Shown here in pieces: positions 8,714-17,578 of a DNA stretch of 64,000 nucleotides. The stretch lies in assembly GCA_907163375.1 (NCBI GenBank), contig CAJQUW010011531.1, positions 124,001-188,000 of the forward strand, given 5' to 3'. The notes below the pieces were generated by a model, which saw nothing but the letters and a program-made list of their open reading frames with translations, was not told where the DNA came from and did no database searches. Each line of letters begins with the position of its first letter. Positions within the stretch are counted from its first letter, which is position 1. This stretch comes from Prostheceraeus crozeri. Lineage: Eukaryota; Platyhelminthes; Polycladida; Euryleptidae. The position numbers and the translations under genes were made by a program.

Positions 8714-10751
8714 ATGCATGACGAACATGCTAAAGCGCTGAGTCGCATCTGCCGTCGATGTGGTTGCTGTTGGCACATTATCTTCTAAAATGGTTCATAT
8801 ATCGCAATCTTGGGTGGAGGACTATTTACAAATTTGGAATGTCGATTTATCTCACGACGACAAGGAATATGCACCGAGTGTATTGTGCAAGACTTGTTAC
8901 ACAAACCTAAAAGATTTGAAGAACGACAGGCAAGTCAAGGTTGGGGCCAATTGCAGATCGAATAAGCAATATACTTTCTTCGGTATTTATAGAAACACTA
9001 GCATGACACGATCTGATGAGACTATTTGCAAGCCAGATGCACCTTGCTATACTTGCAGTTTATTAATTGATCATAAAAGCCGCTCCTTGAATGAACAGAG
9101 ACAATTTTCCAAAAAACAAAAATCAGGTAGAAAGAGAGCAGCACAAACTAGTTCTCCAGTTAAACTGGACTGCTCAAAATGTGTAAAAGTGTTGTCATCG
9201 ACTGAGCTGGAGTTTCCCGAGCGGCATCAAGGCGGCGGTCCTACTCAAACATTACATAATATCTGTAGCTCAATTAAAAAGTCACAGCTTTCAGATCAAA
9301 TTGCATCCAGCATCTGTTCTGACAAAATCAGATCCTCTGACTCCGCTTGCAGCTCCACAAGTTTGAGTCGGGTAAGAGGCCCTCCACTTAAACTCCACTT
9401 TACTGATGACTCTAAATTACAAAAGAGAATGGATATTCGCAGTTTGATCGGATTGAAAAGTTTATCTAACTGTATTTTGAACAATATCCTAAAGCGATTA
9501 AATTCAGTTATTGGAATTGATGTTAAGTTTCCTAGTATGTCAGCATTTTATGCATCACGTGATGCAAGCCTTAGTCGATTTTTTAGTTGCACTGATGAAA
9601 TTGAGTTTGAATGTGATAGTGGAAGTGATGAAAAGGTGAAGAGATATTTACCGTTTGTTTTTTGCAACGACATTGTTGGTTTGATAGCAGAGTGGACGAC
9701 TGACAGTCTTGACGAAAATGATTTGATAGTAAAAATGTCTGTTGACCACGGTCAAGAATTTCTCAAGGTTGGTGGTCAAATCATAAATTAGCCTGAGTTT
9801 TCGAATTCTCCTTTAGAGTTATTGATTATTGAGTCCAGACAAAATTTGCTCACCATATTCTCCATTGATTTATTTCGCTTACTTTTCGAAAACCCTCGAC
9901 TCAAGGTTATCCTTGTAGCGGATAACAAGTGTCTACAATTGATGTTCGGCATTAGTACTGGTCGTTCCAAGCATCCGTATGTCTTTTGTACTTGGGTCAA
10001 CGGCTCCTTTTCGGTGAATAATGCTCTACGTTCAGGGAAATTTCATGATGAACAACTCGAAAAGCTCATATCTGAATATGATTCTGTTAAAAGAAAAGCA
10101 AAAGAATGCTTCAATTGCATTTCATCCTCAATCTTTAGCTCAGAGACACCGAATTTGTACAAATGTGCAATACCGATTTTGCATGTTATGTTGGGAAAAG
10201 TACAGAATTTGTTCAGCAAAATTGAAATTGAATTGTCTGCAGAGGAGAAGTCGACAATTGATAGACTATTGTTCAGATTAGGGGCGCATCGATCCTCCTA
10301 TCATGGCAAGGCTTTCGAAGGCCGCGGCGTTCGAATGATCTTGGAAAATATTGACCAGTTTCCTCAGTGCTTTACCCGAACGTCTGCCTGTACAGCATTG
10401 CGTAGATTCAAAGACGTCATGGACAACTGTCGCGGTGTCTTGCGTAAGAACGATTATTTGAATTCAATAATTGAATTCAAAGAAGCTTTACGTCAGGCTA
10501 GAATTGAGCCTTTTTTGAAGACGCATCTTTTGGATCATGTTCAAGAATCTTTTTCAATTCTAGAAGAGCTGTGTCCTTTTCCTGATACAGGCTTGGGATG
10601 GACTGGTGAGCAGGCTATCGAGTCGATTCACCATCACTTTGCTCAAACATGGCAAAGATACAAAAAGCTCCCCGGATTCTCTAAGAGACAACTGATGAAA
10701 GCAGTTATTGATTTTAATTACACACGTTTCCTCACAGCTTTCTCTTCTTAG
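8714..10751 (+). pseudogene. Chapaev-like transposase with RAG1-N-like zinc region
   Basis: An ATG at 8714 opens 24 codons ending in ICRRCG plus a Cys pair. The coding sense then continues in the frame open from 8760, so there is a frameshift or short intron near 8785. The main frame is interrupted by a single TAG at 9789-9791 and runs on in the same frame to 10751. CxxC pairs (CKTC, CYTC, CSKC) follow. Candidate catalytic acids are D (9744, in SVDHGQEFLK), D (9921, in ADNKC) and E (10630, in AIESIHHHF), in the order expected for CMC transposases. The N-terminal Cys pattern resembles the zinc region shared by RAG1 N-termini and some invertebrate transposases. Total about 670 codons. Confidence 0.7.
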
Positions 10752-10752
10752 A

Positions 10753-11497
10753 ATTTTGTGAATGTGCAATAGATTTCATTCGAGTCGCAAAAATCTATTT
10801 TTCCTCAGCAAAAGATATACTCGAAAACTAATTATTACAGTAAGATGATACAGTCGATTATGCTAGAAGTACACGATAGTTTCTTCTAAAACGTTTTGGA
10901 CATGTTAACAATATAATGAAGAATCAACATGTGAAATCTAATTTCATTCGGATTTGGTTATCATTGATTTCTTCTGATAGGCAAAAAGGTTGTTATTTTT
11001 TTGCTCAAAATATATAATTTTTCATTGTTACGTGCATATCTCAAAAGTATGACGATAGAATCGTTTTATATGGATATATAAGCTATATTATGACATTAGA
11101 AGTCTATCTAAACTTTTGGAATGAAATTCGGATTTTTATTTAATGGAATATACTGACTTCAACATAGTATACTACTTATAAGTAGTATTTTGAGTAAAAT
11201 TCTAATTTGCAGGGCAATAACACAATAGAATTTTCTCCAAATTCATGAGTATCCTCCTTTTAACAAGTTATGTTGATACCATGTTTCAAATACGTATTCG
11301 GATTTCATTATGACTGTCAAAATTACTCGTAAACCTAGTGAGTAGTATGAAATGCACATAAATGTGAAATATTTGAAAACTGCACGACTGATTTTTATAA
11401 AATTTAGTGTGTGATATCCTATGACTATGACAATGTCGCATGCAAAAGATAAAGCCATTCTGATTTTTTTCATTTATCCGTAAAATATTCACATGTG
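10753..11497 (-). repeat. right long terminal inverted repeat of the Chapaev-like element
   Basis: Reverse-complement partner of 7749-8463. It is about 30 bases longer because of a small insertion near 11158-11190. Confidence 0.9.
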
Positions 11498-11535
11498 AAC
11501 AGGCTACGAGACGTTTCCGCTTCTTATGCAAGTTA

Positions 11536-11996
11536 ATGAATTGGTTTTCTGATGCAGAGCTAGAGAGAGTCGTTCAAGAAAACGGTGATGAACGCACTGT
11601 TGCAGCATTTCGTGGGGTGTTTTCCATTGAAAATATGCCCACAGTTTTACCAAAACCACCCTCATTCATTATCATGAATACTGATACAGCACACTTACCT
11701 GGCAAACACTGGAAAGTTTTATTTATTGATAATGACTATTGTGGTGAAATCTTTGATTCATTGGCCTTACCAAACTGTGGTTATGTTACACGTTTCATGA
11801 ACCGTCATTCACGAAAATGGATTTGCAATGCTTTGGCCTATTAACATCCCTTGTCTTCAACATCTGGAGCATATGCCCTCTACTTTGTAATACAACGACT
11901 ACATTATGCCTCTTTACATGACATTTGTAAACATTTTTCACATGATACCCTTGTCAATGAAAAGCGCATTCACAACTTTTATAAAAGCCTTCAATA
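11536..11996 (+). pseudogene. Polinton adenain-like cysteine protease (Ulp1 fold), fossil
   Basis: The N-terminal frame (11536-11844) has FIIMNTDTAHLPGKHWKVLFID followed by FDSLALPNCGYV. This is the His-containing HW strand and the Asp-containing FDS strand of the adenovirus protease/Ulp1 family as found in Polintons, where it matures capsid proteins. Related sequence continues to about 11996, followed by AATAAA at 11994. The gene lies just beyond the nested transposon, downstream of the major capsid gene. It is broken. Confidence 0.75.
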
Positions 11997-12114
11997 AATA
12001 TGTACGATTAAAATTTGTTTTCTTTATTATACTTCAATGGAAAAGTGGATGATGTGATTGATTATGTTGTATTTAGTCATCAAACATGAATAGGTAGAGA
12101 TAAGAAGACATTGT

Positions 12115-12447
12115 TCACTTGTCACACTCCTGCTTATGAGTGTTGGTTTGTTGAAGGTAAGTCATTATGCAAGGATGTATACGTTCTCTATACTTGTTCC
12201 AACTTGAGGATGTAAAATGTATAGCACCATATTGATCATGAAGAGCAATGAAATCTCGTCGAATAATGAATAGACGTCCACCTAGAGGGATATAGTACAT
12301 TGGATGAGGCATTATATGTGAAGCATCGTGGAGGTTATCCATTTGAAAAGGTGATAAACTTATTTTAGCTTGTCGATGAGTATCGTAAAAGGTAATGCGT
12401 CGAGCCTTCCATGTAACGTGACACTGAGAAGAGAGCTTGGAAATCAT
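12115..12447 (-). CDS. hypothetical Polinton protein on the minus strand
   Basis: A 110-codon frame whose start lies only 43 bases from the divergent start at 12491. Its 3' end converges on the protease gene. The product includes PMYYIPLGGRLFIIRRDFIALHD, a strand-rich segment, and a His/Lys/Gln-rich end. I recognise no domain. It would be one of two minus-strand genes in the element. Moderate doubt that it is real. Confidence 0.35.
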   Translation of the reverse strand: MISKLSSQCHVTWKARRITFYDTHRQAKISLSPFQMDNLHDASHIMPHPMYYIPLGGRLFIIRRDFIALHDQYGAIHFTSSSWNKYRERIHPCIMTYLQQTNTHKQECDK

Positions 12448-12467
12448 GGTTAGTTTTAGTCTTCTCG

Positions 12468-12478
12468 TTTAAGCAAAG
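12468..12478 (+). promoter_or_regulatory. recurrent Polinton motif YYTAAGCAAA, copy 3
   Basis: TTTAAGCAAAG lies 12 bases before the ATG at 12491, inside the 43-base gap between two divergent start codons. Confidence 0.55.
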
Positions 12479-12490
12479 CATTCATAAGAA

Positions 12491-13057
12491 ATGGACGAGG
12501 CCATGTTAAGATTCATCATCATATTATCATTTGCAATAGTGACATTAGCGGGACGAGGATTAGATGACGCAGTTCGTCTCATCAAATCACCTATTCATGC
12601 AACAAGACCTATTGAAGATGTAATTCTTTCTGGCATAGCCGATCCTTGGCAAACTCATGCTTACAAACTTCAGATTTTACGTCAGCGAATAGGTAATGCG
12701 TGGGAAATGGTTTTTACAGATCATGGCTTTAGGCGATCGCCTGTAGACGGCATCGATTTGATCAATCCTGTACGTCGCATCGCAATGGAATTAAAAAATA
12801 TCTGTCGTGTGAGCTCATCAATAAAACGTGAAATGTTTCATGCCCTTAAAGATTTTAAACGTAGAAGACCAAGATATCAAGTAATATTTGGTTGTATAAA
12901 CTATCGCAATATGAAAGAAGGTGGTACAAGCATACTTAGGGGAGTACATTATGTGAAAGGGCAATCACTCTTAACCAAATTCCTAGGACGACAAAAAGTG
13001 CCTACTGTGAACAGATTGAAAGCAGCAGTTCGTTATGTCATGCGACATAACGCCTAA
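12491..13057 (+). CDS. PD-(D/E)XK nuclease resembling type II restriction endonucleases (Eco47II/Sau96I-like)
   Basis: The 188-residue product starts with a hydrophobic stretch (residues 5-21) that reads as a signal peptide or anchor. A block then begins LRQRIGNAWE (63-72) and leads to VDGIDLIN (85-92) and IAMELKN (97-103). D89 with E100-x-K102 gives the PD-(D/E)XK spacing. A segment RPRYQVIFGCINY follows as the next core strand. From memory, the order RQRIG, GIDLIN, ELKN and a later VIxxxIN strand resembles Eco47II/Sau96I-type restriction enzymes. I do not know it as a standard Polinton gene. It sits between the protease and the penton gene. A related nuclease such as a resolvase is the alternative. 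Confidence 0.55.
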   Translation: MDEAMLRFIIILSFAIVTLAGRGLDDAVRLIKSPIHATRPIEDVILSGIADPWQTHAYKLQILRQRIGNAWEMVFTDHGFRRSPVDGIDLINPVRRIAMELKNICRVSSSIKREMFHALKDFKRRRPRYQVIFGCINYRNMKEGGTSILRGVHYVKGQSLLTKFLGRQKVPTVNRLKAAVRYVMRHNA

Positions 13058-13063
13058 GCAAAC
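13053..13063 (+). promoter_or_regulatory. recurrent Polinton motif YYTAAGCAAA, copy 4
   Basis: CCTAAGCAAAC lies 24 bases before the ATG at 13088. As in copy 1, its TAA is the stop codon of the upstream gene. Confidence 0.5.
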
Positions 13064-13087
13064 GACGCTTTATGTTGATACTTTAAC

Positions 13088-14026
13088 ATGGAGTTTACAG
13101 CAGTGTTTCCCAGTAATACTCAACCTGAGCGCTATGAAAATACAGCTGCCGAGTTTGAGACCCATTTAACACAGCCGATTGACTTAAATGGTGATTGGGA
13201 AGTAGCCTTGCAAGATTTGAGCTATGTGAATAATATAAGAACCGTTGCAAATGAAGAGATTACATTAGACACTGCAACGAATCAAGACTTGTACTTTCCA
13301 AAACTAAAGCGAAATGATAAAGTACATACCTACAACTTGAATGAACATGCAGCAGAGTGGAATTCTATTCCTACAGTAAACACCCGTCGGGGAAAGCGAG
13401 CTGTTGATCAGATTGGAGATGGTCCTACTTTAATTATCACTGCAGATACAGACATACTCATTGCTAAAAATGCTTCACCACTGAAATGGAAACAACCTAC
13501 AAACCCATCATTCCGTCATCGTTTAGAGCAATCATACTATTGTATGAAAATTCAACGCCTATTGAATGTTATGAATGATTTGGCAAAGGATCTATGGTTC
13601 TGGCACATGGATCCAAATCTACATAAAGCTAAATTCTACATGAGGCCGACTACTATTTCCTACGGATTTTATGTGAGTGGAGCTCTGCAAAAGATATTGA
13701 ATTTTAAATCTAGTTTCTTTCTACCCATCACAAAATTTTCAGAAGTAAAAGGAAGTGGTGCCTTCCCTTTGAGAGCTCAAGTGTCCATGAAAGTATCAAA
13801 GCAGATTAAGAAATATCCACATTGGTACAGGAGAAAATTTAATATTGCCCTACTTCCCCTTGATCGCATGCATGAGCGCTTTGTGCTTTTTAAATCTGGT
13901 ACTGTTGACGACTTGATCAAGCAGGTAAATGAAATAAATGGATTATCTATGTCCATCACTGGAGCATACATGACTCTCGGACATGACTATGATAGTGAAA
14001 TGCAAGACATTCTTCTTTATATATGA
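13088..14026 (+). CDS. Polinton minor capsid (penton-type, single jelly-roll) protein
   Basis: A 312-codon frame that looks whole. The start, MEFTAVFPSNTQPERYENTA, is followed by FETHLTQPIDLNGDWEVALQDLSY (about residues 24-47). A flexible flank plus L-x-x-P-I-x-L-x-G-x-W-E-V-A-L is the signature of Polinton and adintovirus penton-like proteins. Later strands include LWFWHMDPN and TISYGFYVSGALQKIL. The protein would form capsid vertices. It follows the nuclease gene behind a YYTAAGCAAA motif. Confidence 0.82.
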   Translation: MEFTAVFPSNTQPERYENTAAEFETHLTQPIDLNGDWEVALQDLSYVNNIRTVANEEITLDTATNQDLYFPKLKRNDKVHTYNLNEHAAEWNSIPTVNTRRGKRAVDQIGDGPTLIITADTDILIAKNASPLKWKQPTNPSFRHRLEQSYYCMKIQRLLNVMNDLAKDLWFWHMDPNLHKAKFYMRPTTISYGFYVSGALQKILNFKSSFFLPITKFSEVKGSGAFPLRAQVSMKVSKQIKKYPHWYRRKFNIALLPLDRMHERFVLFKSGTVDDLIKQVNEINGLSMSITGAYMTLGHDYDSEMQDILLYI

Positions 14027-14139
14027 GAATAATGCATTGTGATTAATAAATGGCTGTCGTCCAATGAGAGAGCGCGAAGCAGGGAGAGAGAATCTATGTA
14101 AGTGCGGTGCAATGACCATTTCCTCATAATATCATTAAA

Positions 14140-14517
14140 ATGAATACACCGTCGAATACCTATGCCCTACTCATGCCAAATGCCCTACACAAGAGGCAAG
14201 TGAAAATTATTTACGATGTTGAGGTCGAGCCGCTACAGTTGGACGAGGAAACTATCATCATTTCCGACGATGAATGCATCACCATCTCCGATGATGAGAC
14301 GGAGAAGTTAGAGGTGGACTATGGTGACTGTGAAATTCTACGAGGTGCATTCCTCAGTGTCTCGGCAAAAGACATAGTAAATGAGAGTGATATTAACATT
14401 TTACGAGGTTGGCAAGAGCTCTTCTCCTCAGATAGCCAACCTCGTAACGAAGAGGAGTTCGATTATGTTAATGTTATGTTTCGCCTGGTAGTGAAACGTA
14501 TTGCCGCTTTGGAATAA
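14140..14517 (+). CDS. small acidic protein with twin SUMO-interacting-like motifs
   Basis: The 125-residue product carries two adjacent hydrophobic-acidic motifs, TIIISDDE (residues 38-45) and CITISDDE (46-53). A third, weaker one precedes them (VKIIYDVEVE, 21-30). A short run of Ile/Val followed by Ser and acidic residues is the form of SUMO-interacting motifs. The rest is acidic with a helical C-terminus (YVNVMFRLVVKRIAALE). It is the last + strand gene before the right terminal region. No family is recognised. A SUMO-dependent role in escaping or recruiting nuclear bodies is inference. Confidence 0.5.
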   Translation: MNTPSNTYALLMPNALHKRQVKIIYDVEVEPLQLDEETIIISDDECITISDDETEKLEVDYGDCEILRGAFLSVSAKDIVNESDINILRGWQELFSSDSQPRNEEEFDYVNVMFRLVVKRIAALE

Positions 14518-15695
14518 ATGTGGATCATGACAGTCTTGTTTTTCCTTCATATATACTACATGGCTTCGAAATGATCATCGAGTAAGCATATAGTCGATTG
14601 AGAGTTATTGTTAGAATAAGATATCCTATCATCTAGACACTTAACATATTTACTAGAAATCATTCAACATATGAAAAATGATTTTAGGTGAATCAATTGA
14701 AGAATGTAACTTACTTTCAGCACTCAAAGCTTGTTCAAACTTTATATTTCATCTAAGGGTTAACATTAACTTGTGCTATATAAAACCTTAGATCCCTAAA
14801 TCTAACCGTAGATGACCCTATCCTTCAGATGATGAACTTTAGGACTTCTGATGTGTGATACGACCAACGTGATGGTCTTAGTGTTATTAAATGTCACTGA
14901 TGCTTCACATACTTCTCTTGCCTTCATTTCATCAATTTTTCACCCATCCACTGAGTTATACGGGCTTGGAACCGTCATGAAAGCAAATGAGTTTCAGGCC
15001 CCATTATGGGTAGCCTCGCAAAGGCTCATGGATCATTCACGGAAAAAGGCAATGAAGCAGTGTGCTGTGTGTATGTGTGAGTGTGTATGTCTTCATGTTT
15101 TAAAGAAAGGATGTTCTTCACTCACATTTATGTTTAGGTCCAAACCATCTTCCCTCTTTTAGCATGTTGGATTGTCTTTGATGACTAACTATTGTTGCTT
15201 TCTTCACATAGTCAATCGTTTCTAGACAATCGGAAATCTTCCTTGGATCACCTGTCTTGATTGCGATGGAGTAGTACCTTTATGACAACTCCATGATTGT
15301 GTTCTTTTCTTTCTTTTGACGAATCACTAATTCAGCTTCTGTCTCACTCATGATGCAGGATCACTACACTGTAACAATGCTCAGTATAAAGTGAATTTCT
15401 ATAAAGTGCTACCTCCTTATATCTTGTCGTAGGAAACCTGAGCCCTGGATGTCGAACTTTAGGACTTATGATGTGTGGCATGACATAGCGATTTATTCTC
15501 CCTGACCCTATGTTGGCAGTCAACAATTTTCATGATAAGAGATTGAACGTCATCTTAACGAAGAGAGAAGTCTGGTGTGTTGCATGTGGTGCAAGGGTGG
15601 CCTCCCATTTTATCATTTATTCTTCCCCTCTGTATTCCATATCCGAAGATATGTGACGGGCTTGGGACCGCTTTAGCTGCATTAGAAGGTAGCCC
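14518..15695. other. gene-poor Polinton stretch with a diverged direct duplication
   Basis: About 1.2 kb with no gene I support. Two segments are diverged copies of each other: 14830-15025 and 15455-15715. Shared stretches are gaactttaggactt...gatgtgtg, cgggcttgg.accg and gggtagc or ggtagc followed by ctc..aggctcatgg. The second copy overlaps the inner inverted repeat block. Confidence 0.5.
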
Positions 15696-15722
15696 TCAAG
15701 AGGGCTCATGGGGCGTTCTCCG
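15625..15722 (-). repeat. inner inverted repeat block (partner 1340-1445)
   Basis: Reverse-complement match to 1340-1445. It contains the 3' end of the minus-strand coiled-coil frame. Confidence 0.8.
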
Positions 15723-16892
15723 TCCACCGACACTACTACTGTCACTTCCACGACTACTGCAAGAACTCTGAAAGGAAAATAATAGGAGATAAGATAGGGT
15801 GAAGAAGTGATTGTGTTGAAAAGACTTGCTGGGAACCTTCTTTCTAACTTTTCTGACGACAAAGTCATCAAGTTCTCCATTAATATTCATCGTCATGTGG
15901 AGGCAGTGAACTCCAACCCCCTCGTAACACGACTGCGTTTCATTCAAATCGCTGGAGATGGTGGGGACATCACATACGTTATTTTTAAAGAGGGGAAGAT
16001 GAACCTTGTATACCCTCCTTTTTCGACACTTCTCACGCTCTTGCAACCACTCAACTTCCGACAACAACCTCTTATTAATTCCTTTCACCTCCTCTGTCTC
16101 TTTCACCACACTTCGCATCTCCTCAATCTCTCCATCCTTCCTCAACAAGCTCGCCTCCAAACTGTTAGTCTTACTCGCCTTCTTCAACAGCTCACTTCTC
16201 TCCTCCATCCATTCTTTCTCCATCAGTCTTAACCTTTCCAACTCCACTCTCGTCTCCTTAAAGCTTTCCACCTTCACCCTCAACTGCTCACTCATCGTCA
16301 ATAACCTTTTATTCGTCTCCTCAACCGCTCTCACTCGACCCTTCATCTTCACGTACTTATCCCTCGTGTTCCCTTCATCCCTCCGAGGCGATGATGCCGC
16401 CAACGGCTTTCCCACTTCCTGACTCTCCCTGTCTTTCTTTTCCTGAGCGTCCCACTCTTCCTTCAAATCACCTATATCCCCAAACAATTCTTCCATCACC
16501 TCATCCAAATCAACCTCATCAGTCTTCCTAATTCTTGCCCTCAGCTCCACTTCCTTAGTCGCATGCTCATCACTCTTCTCAGCCATCCCCTTCGCAATCG
16601 AAGCTACATCCTTATCATTCTCCTCCATTGCCAACAACATCCCCTCAAACCATGACTTAAACCCCTTCTCCCCGATGTTCCCAGTCTGACACTGCAACTG
16701 CGCCTTCAGAAACTCTACCTCATTCTCCATCGCACATATCCGACAAGACACACACAGCCTCAACATCACCTTCCTCTCATGGTCCATCGTCCCCTCTATA
16801 GCTTTCAGGTGCTTTTTAAGGTCGCTGCCTCGTGCGATGCGGCCACAACTGCATTTGCCGACAAGCATCCTAGCATTGCACTGCTTAGTCAT
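15696..16892 (-). CDS. coiled-coil protein with N-terminal Cys/His cluster, right terminal region
   Basis: A 398-codon frame reading inward from the right end. Residues 5-55 carry a cluster of Cys and His (CSCGR, KHLKAIEG, LRLCVSCRIC) suggesting a zinc-binding unit. About 60-300 are Glu/Lys/Arg-rich with heptad-like Leu spacing, hence coiled coil. The last ~50 residues read through the terminal repeat (CSSRGSDSSSVGGRR) and may not be meant to be coding. A TATA box lies about 250 bases upstream in the terminal repeat. The function is unknown. Its placement inside the terminal region makes it a likely early gene; that is inference. Confidence 0.55.
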   Translation of the reverse strand: MTKQCNARMLVGKCSCGRIARGSDLKKHLKAIEGTMDHERKVMLRLCVSCRICAMENEVEFLKAQLQCQTGNIGEKGFKSWFEGMLLAMEENDKDVASIAKGMAEKSDEHATKEVELRARIRKTDEVDLDEVMEELFGDIGDLKEEWDAQEKKDRESQEVGKPLAASSPRRDEGNTRDKYVKMKGRVRAVEETNKRLLTMSEQLRVKVESFKETRVELERLRLMEKEWMEERSELLKKASKTNSLEASLLRKDGEIEEMRSVVKETEEVKGINKRLLSEVEWLQEREKCRKRRVYKVHLPLFKNNVCDVPTISSDLNETQSCYEGVGVHCLHMTMNINGELDDFVVRKVRKKVPSKSFQHNHFFTLSYLLLFSFQSSCSSRGSDSSSVGGRRTPHEPS

Positions 16893-17144
16893 TGTAAAGA
16901 TTCTGTAAAGATAGGGTAAATTTTGATAGAAAGTGTTTATAGGATGCTACTTGCTGATATGCATTGAAAGACTAAGTCACCAAACATTTGATAGCAAACG
17001 TTGGAATAAAATCGTCAGCCAAATTTAGAGAGTATGATTACTAGCTTTATCCTACAACCCAAAGTTTGATAGCAAACCTTGTCAGAGCACTCACCGCTCG
17101 TCTTGCAACTTGAGACAGGAATGAAGTTGAAAGAGATGCAACGG

Positions 17145-17152
17145 TTTATATA
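17145..17152 (-). promoter_or_regulatory. TATA box in right terminal region, reading inward
   Basis: TATATAAA on the minus strand, the inverted partner of 987-994. It lies about 250 bases upstream of the coiled-coil gene start at 16892. Confidence 0.5.
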
Positions 17153-17198
17153 CCCTTCCAACACAAATCCATGATTCAGACCTTCCTTATTTGGCCAA

Positions 17199-17578
17199 GC
17201 GTTTTGCAATGGAGATGTCTAGTAGCCACCCATGACAAGATAGCTAAGACTCAACCGATTGGCGCTCAAAGTGCTACGTTGAGAACTGTGTCAAATGCCC
17301 AACATGAGTTGCCCCAGAGGTTTCCGTCCAAAATATGACACACTCCCTTGCCACACTTATCACTACGGCATCATCCGCCGTCCCGAAGGAACAAACACCC
17401 TGTCATTGGAATATTGCAGCGAAACTCTCCGTACCATGCTCGCTTTCAGTGAAAAGCCGCTTGTATAATGTAAAGACATGAGAAGACTGGCTCGTACACA
17501 CTTATGCATGCCTTCATTGACTTCAGCAGGGTCGAAAACCCCAGAAAACCTCAAAAAACAGTGAATTTAAATTTTTCA
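17199..17578 (-). repeat. Polinton right terminal inverted repeat, outer block
   Basis: Reverse complement of 1-380. The homology visible in the window stops at 17578 only because the window starts at the partner base. Confidence 0.9.

Larger units (their letters stand above)
7749..11497 (+). mobile_element. Chapaev-like (CMC) DNA transposon nested in the Polinton
   Basis: Both ends read CACATGTGAATATTTTACGG in inverted orientation, and AACA is duplicated outside (7745-7748 and 11498-11501). Inverted repeats of about 0.7 kb enclose one transposase gene. Chapaev elements are known to start with CAC and to duplicate 4 bases, which fits. It entered the 3' end of the Polinton capsid gene, so it is younger than the Polinton insertion or came in with it. 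Confidence 0.85.

Noticed and set aside
15577-16422. plus-strand frames opposite the coiled-coil gene
   Set aside because: They are antisense shadows rich in Leu/Ser/Pro, as expected from the complement of a Glu/Lys-rich gene.
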